Shown here: one piece after another, positions 59,216 to 64,000 of the stretch
Layout: the number at the start of each line of letters is the position of its first letter
Position numbering within the stretch: position 1 is the first letter of the stretch
From: Plectrocnemia conspersa
Lineage: Eukaryota > Arthropoda > Insecta > Trichoptera > Polycentropodidae
Reading direction: 5' to 3'
Length of the DNA stretch: 64,000 nt
Assembly: GCA_009617715.1 (NCBI GenBank)
Contig: VTFK01000350.1
Span: forward strand, 434,001 to 498,000
Made by a program: the position numbers and the translations under genes
Notes under the pieces: model-generated
Database searches by the model: none
What the model was told of the DNA's origin: nothing
What the model saw: the letters and a program-made list of their open reading frames with translations, nothing else

Positions 59216-59279
59216 TTCATTGTAACATATTTAAACTATTTTACTAATAACACGTTTATCAAATCTTTTTTTTTATTTT
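59216..59279. other. Short AT-rich spacer
   Basis: AT-rich sequence between repeats C and A, ending in a poly-T run. Confidence 0.5.
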
Positions 59280-59675
59280 TTTGAGGCCAAATGAGTGTGA
59301 CTTTGCAGCCAAAATAGCTAGAAAAACGGATAACAGTTTATTTTATGAACGTAGTATATACATTACTTCGTATATAGAGATACGAAAGAGTCTTCGCTGG
59401 CGTATCGAGTTGTATTATTACCGACTGAGAATTCGTGGAGCAACTATGATCTGTCTTGATTTATTTTTGTGATGATGCTGGACAATGTAGTCTTGGCTCG
59501 TATCTGAATGTCGTTACTGCAGTGACTTTCACCGTATTTTAGCCTGTGTGACCAAGTGTCACATATTTTAAAATGCTGCTTCAAAACTGTTTTGGCGAGG
59601 ATGCTTGCGGGGAAATTTAACCGCTTATTGAAATGTGTTTACGCCTTAAAACAGAAACGGTCCAGATGAATAATT
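59280..59675. repeat. Dispersed repeat A, copy 2
   Basis: Aligns with 5040-5465 in the same orientation over its whole length, from GTGTGACTTTGCAGCCAAA to AAATGTGTTTACGCCTTAAA and GAAACGG. No protein is encoded. Confidence 0.6.
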
Positions 59676-61474
59676 CGTCGATTGGTTACCAAGGATAGAA
59701 TAACAATAGTATTATGCGCACTTTCCAAACAAAAAGCAGCATATGCTTAAACGGTATTTACGGATGTGCTTTTATTTAGTTTGTGTAACATTTTTAATTA
59801 ATAACGCAATTGTTTAGTCAAAAGATCTCTTTTTGATTGCTGTAAAAATACTGTGTGTGGCCTTAATTCGGAACTTTTGATCTCTCTTTTAGTTTGTTTA
59901 AATATTCGTTAGAATGACAGGTGGTTGAAACCTCCACATCTTAATCAGTAATTTTAGTTTTTAACAGAAATCTTATAATCACCTCAAAATTTCTTACAAT
60001 TGAAATATTTTTTCAAATAAAATAAATATTATAGATTCTTTCAGAAGTTAAGTGGTTTGTCATGTTTTTCAAAAGTCGTTTTAGTGTAAAAGTAGAACAC
60101 AAGTTTAGATGTTTTTTATTTGATTGTGTCTTTTGTAGGTGTACATATTAGTGTCGGTTTATTTAAATATGTTGACATTTTCCTAGATACTTAATAATTT
60201 TTTGCATGAACTCAATTTTACAATTATAAAACGATGTTTTTATCATTGTAAAATTTAATTTTATATTTTTTTTTTTTATAATTTTATCAACAATGTTTTA
60301 CGGGTTGAAAGTGAGCCTCGCAGTTTCCACAGTTGACTTTTACAATGTCGAAATTGTTTCCAAGATCATAAATTACATTTCTATGATCTTTGTATCAATT
60401 TTTGATATTTTGTGCTGTGGTGGTTTAAACAGCCTTTCCAGAGAGATGATGTTCCAGATATTCTTGTCAATCTTTAAATGTTTCCCGTAGACGGACTTAA
60501 CCTTGTTTCGCGAGGAATTTTATGGTGACTCTTGATTATTTTTTTTACATTAAGTTATTTCAACCATAAAGCAAGTATATTGCATTAAAATATATGTTCA
60601 GAAATAAGCATTCAAAGCATCAAGTTGTGCTTATTTTAAAAACACAATGAGCTTCTAGCTTAACCATATAGTTTTTTGTTGACGTTGTATGTACAAAGGA
60701 AGGATTAATCTGATAAAGTTCAACTATAGACGCAAAATTACGATTACGAACACTTGAAAACATAGCATAAATTGAAAAAATCTGGCCCATTTGGAAAATT
60801 TTACGCTCTTCGAGTAGCCAATATAGATTTGGATATTATCCTATATAATATATGTATGAGCAAATATGTAAATGTTACAACTATCTAGAAATTTCAGAAC
60901 AGTGATACGGTGTGTTGTAATGGCGGCGCGATATAAAAAAACACTTCATGTGAAAATTAATAATGAAAGCATGCTCATAGGCATCAGCTGCATCTGCTTT
61001 AGCATATAAATTATGAGGCAGCAATAATGTTAAAAGTTGTTGGTGATATGAACATGTGATTGAGTGTCTTCTTTGTTAACATTTTTATAACTGTGGTGTA
61101 GTTAAAAAAATCAATAAAAAATAAACTCTCAATTTTAGACTGCCACATTAAACTGTTGATACTGCAATAACTACTGAGACAATTGTTACAAAACTCACCT
61201 TATCGTACTCGAACGATTTATTACTGTAAAAAACGATTTTGTATCTTCCTTTGTATATACAAATACCTTAATTTAAATTCGTATAAATATGCGATGTTTT
61301 TTTTCATGTATTACTAATCAATACTCGATAATGAATTATATAAATAAAATATTATGTGTAAGGTAACATCAACATGTTATCACTATACTATTTTAGTTAC
61401 ATTTTGATTTATTCCCTATATAAAGGCATTCTATTCCATTGAATATATTATTAGCAAACAGTTCTTCGACCGCA
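59676..61474. other. AT-rich spacer
   Basis: AT-rich noncoding sequence; the 65-codon frame at 60293-60490 is hydrophobic and unrecognised. Nothing else was found. Confidence 0.45.
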
Positions 61475-61705
61475 ATATCCATAAAACCAAACCTCTGTGA
61501 GAAAATACGTCAAAATCGGCGGAAGCTCGGCGAAGAGGAAACTCGGTAGCAATTTAATATGCAAAGACGTGATTTACGGCACGGAATAAGGGCAAAAGTG
61601 CATTCGCGAGAGATAGCATACGCGCGCCATACGTCAAAGCTTTCGGCGGGCTGATTTACTATCGAGCATTATGCAGTGTAGCCAGATGTGGAAACATTGC
61701 CAGTA
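61475..61705. promoter_or_regulatory. GC-richer island 25
   Basis: Island with AAATCGGCGGAAGCTCGGCG and ATACGCGCGCCATACG words. It is a candidate conserved noncoding element. Confidence 0.28.
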
Positions 61706-62399
61706 CACATTTCTCTATCTAAAAATTTATTATTAACACACCAAAATAGCGTCTAAATATACATATGTACAAATAGATACGGCTGCATAATATTTGACAT
61801 AATGTAAAATTCGATGGACCGAAATATCGTACATTGCACGAGACACGTGAGTAAATAATTCAAGGATGTAGGTATCTCTCGCTCATTCTAAACAGCGTTA
61901 AATAGGCTAGAAGACCTCCCACGTTAAACAAACGCTGACAGTTCTAATTTCGGAGGCTCAAAACTGCAGCCCTTTGATAGGATGCAATAAATAAGGAGAG
62001 AATTATATTCTAATGTGAGGTTGCTATTTTTAACTAAATTAATAATTGGATAGATTTCATTACACATTTTAATATTTCTTACAGCCTTACTGCTCATTAC
62101 ATTGCCTATGTCTTTGCTATTTAATACCAATATAGAAGCTAATCAACCTATGTTTTGCAAACTTTTAAATTGTTTCGAGAAAAACAATATTATACTTTGC
62201 CATAAAAAATATCTGTTTTTTCATTGTAATGTTACTGACTTGAGCAGTTATATATGTAAATCAAATATAATATTGATCTCAATACTAATGTTAATATGTA
62301 TTAAAATTACGATGCTATGTATTTTTAAATTTTTATATTATTTTAATAATACTATATGTTCACATAAAACCATCTATGGCGCGCCGGACACAATTTAAA
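61706..62399. other. AT-rich spacer
   Basis: AT-rich noncoding sequence; the 98-codon frame at 62102-62398 is AT-driven and unrecognised. Confidence 0.45.
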
Positions 62400-63130
62400 C
62401 TATTTAAAAGAAAAACTAATTTGTGTTAGTATTTTTGCGAGTCGACAAGACATTTTCAACTCCAAGTTTATTTTTATGCTTAGCGACGCTTGCGCTTTCG
62501 AGTGTCGTAGACTTGAGAGCTTATACGTGTAGTTTGAAGTCGACTATGGCTTTATACTACTTTCAGTAGGTTATAGCTAAGCTTTTTGTGTCGAATAATG
62601 TAGCGTGTGTATTTATTAAACATACTTCAAAAATACAATAAAATATAATCTTAATGCGAGTTTGGTTTGTATCGCATGTTTTCATATGGTGCTCTTATCC
62701 AACTAAGATCGTGGATGTAAATTTCAATTTCTCACAGAGTGACAATCGCTTCAAGCGATCTAAACAATCCGAATAAATAAATTGAAAAAAAATATACCCA
62801 CGATTGGTTTAACTGCCAGTTAAAGCTGCGCGTAGCACTAGACGGATCTCGTTACAGCGTCACGTGCAAGCTGCACTTTCCGGTATTATTTATTAGGCTA
62901 TATCCGACTTCATAGTCCAGTCGAGCCGACGCGATGGCAAAATATTTTGCAATTTGGTACGCGCATATATGCGCCAGTGTGGTATTCGTGTCAGTGGTAG
63001 GATTCCATAACAATGCATGCGAATTCCGCAAACGCAATTCGCATATTGGAACCGCCGAGTTGAAGTGCTTTCTTGTTCGCATTATGGTAATACGTCGCGT
63101 AAGTTGTCTAGAAGTAATTTTAGATCCGAA
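62400..63130. promoter_or_regulatory. GC-richer island 26 (two lobes) with a small plus-strand frame
   Basis: Two GC-richer lobes (62400-62570 and 62820-63130). In the second, a 67-codon frame (62934-63137) begins at an ATG in a good context (GACGCGATGG), and its first 25 residues are hydrophobic enough for a signal sequence, but no family is recognised and a 76-codon frame overlaps on the other strand. Promoter, regulatory element or small secreted-peptide exon are all possible. Confidence 0.25.
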
Positions 63131-64000
63131 TACTTGATGTTCTTACTCGCAAGGACTAATGCAGTACAATATAAGTTGGCAAGTCTTATCTGAAAAGTAA
63201 TAATAATTAAAATAATACAGATTCATCATAATATCATATTATATTATTTTTATGTACCATATAACTTTAAATAAAACAACTGTCATCTTATGGAAAAATA
63301 ATTAAGATTAGGATAAGTTTGTATTTTAGATTTGAAGCTTTTTACGATTGACAGATTATTTATCTTTGCTGTCTTATATATTCGGAGTTATTAATATATA
63401 TATTTTAAAGGATGTTTCTTCTTTTTTTAATAATTTATTTCCCTACTCCATAAGGATATTTTGACGAGATAAGATCTGTGGTTGTCTCGATTTGTTTTTG
63501 CTATCTACAGCTTTTCCAAAATGTAAATTTATATTAATATAGTAAATAATAATCATTTTTTAAATATGTTTTTTTTAAATATACATAATGTATTAAGTAA
63601 TTCTAGCTTTATTATCATTTAATAGCATACAAATTTCTACTAAATTTCTATTTTTCCTTCAGTGCAAATTTACAGATTTGCTAGTCAACCTCTTTCTTTA
63701 AAGTGTTGTCGAGTAAATCTTTTTTATGTTCCTCTTACCAAAAAAATATGAAGAGTAGCACTAAGTAGTTATTAATAACGTAAAATATTTATTATAGAAT
63801 TTAATGCAAACAAAACATACAATTTCATACAAATTAGGTCATAAAATATATTTTTCATTTATCAGCTATATGTACATTTTATGCAAAATGTTTTATCAGA
63901 TTAATACATACTATGAAGTCATACAAAAAAGCTCCCGGAAATTCCGGTAATCCAGATTTTTGTTCGCTTACCGGTAAAATTAAAGCCTAAAATATTTATA
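63131..64000. other. AT-rich spacer
   Basis: AT-rich noncoding sequence to the window edge. GCTCCCGGAAATTCCGG and TTACCGGTAA near 63931-63975 form small palindromes. Nothing else was recognised. Confidence 0.5.

Noticed and set aside
61190..61205. Minus-strand donor AAG|GTGAGT
   Set aside because: A good donor word, but no acceptor or exon-like sequence upstream on that strand.

Overview
The window reads as noncoding nuclear DNA from an arthropod, most likely an insect. It is strongly AT-rich, carries two long (TA)n microsatellites, tRNA-derived SINEs, and remnants of hAT, Tigger/pogo-like and piggyBac-like DNA transposons, and it has no bacterial-style gene packing. The order of insect cannot be fixed from the sequence. 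No open reading frame can be assigned to a conventional host gene. The longest, 133 codons on the minus strand at 48467-48868, is unrecognised and may be chance.

Three layers are visible. (1) AT-rich spacer makes up most of the length. (2) Roughly two dozen GC- and CpG-richer islands of about 200-550 bp are spread through the window every 1-4 kb (for example 186-600, 10061-10480, 11516-12010, 22300-22830, 27330-27800, 37505-37935, 42000-42430, 55180-55720). They contain no long conserved frame and look like candidate conserved noncoding or regulatory elements. (3) Repeats are scattered among them. Dispersed families called A, B, C and D here are defined by comparing copies inside the window. 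There are also SINEs at 2186-2512, 9119, 36820, 49320 and 51430, and a set of DNA transposons with readable ends. These are a 681-bp hAT element (44724-45404, 8-bp target duplication), a 336-bp hAT element with GGAGTC-rich ends (58710-59045, 8-bp target duplication), a 1,017-bp deleted Tigger-like element (46475-47491, TA duplication) lying inside an older hAT transposase pseudogene (to 48253), and a 241-bp piggyBac-like element (31900-32140).

The most interesting host signal is on the plus strand. At 13671/13672 and 38300/38301 a strong pyrimidine tract plus CAG is followed at once by a consensus 5' splice site (GTAAGC and GTGAGT). This is the layout of recursive-splicing ratchet points known from very long insect introns such as Drosophila Ubx. 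The second site has a perfect GTAAGT donor 40 nt downstream, as expected for a recursive-splicing exon. A 46-nt candidate exon lies at 25795-25840. Together with the islands and the lack of genes, the simplest reading is that much or all of the window is inside one very long intron (or the regulatory domain) of a plus-strand gene whose main exons lie outside. That is inference and needs RNA data or cross-species alignment.
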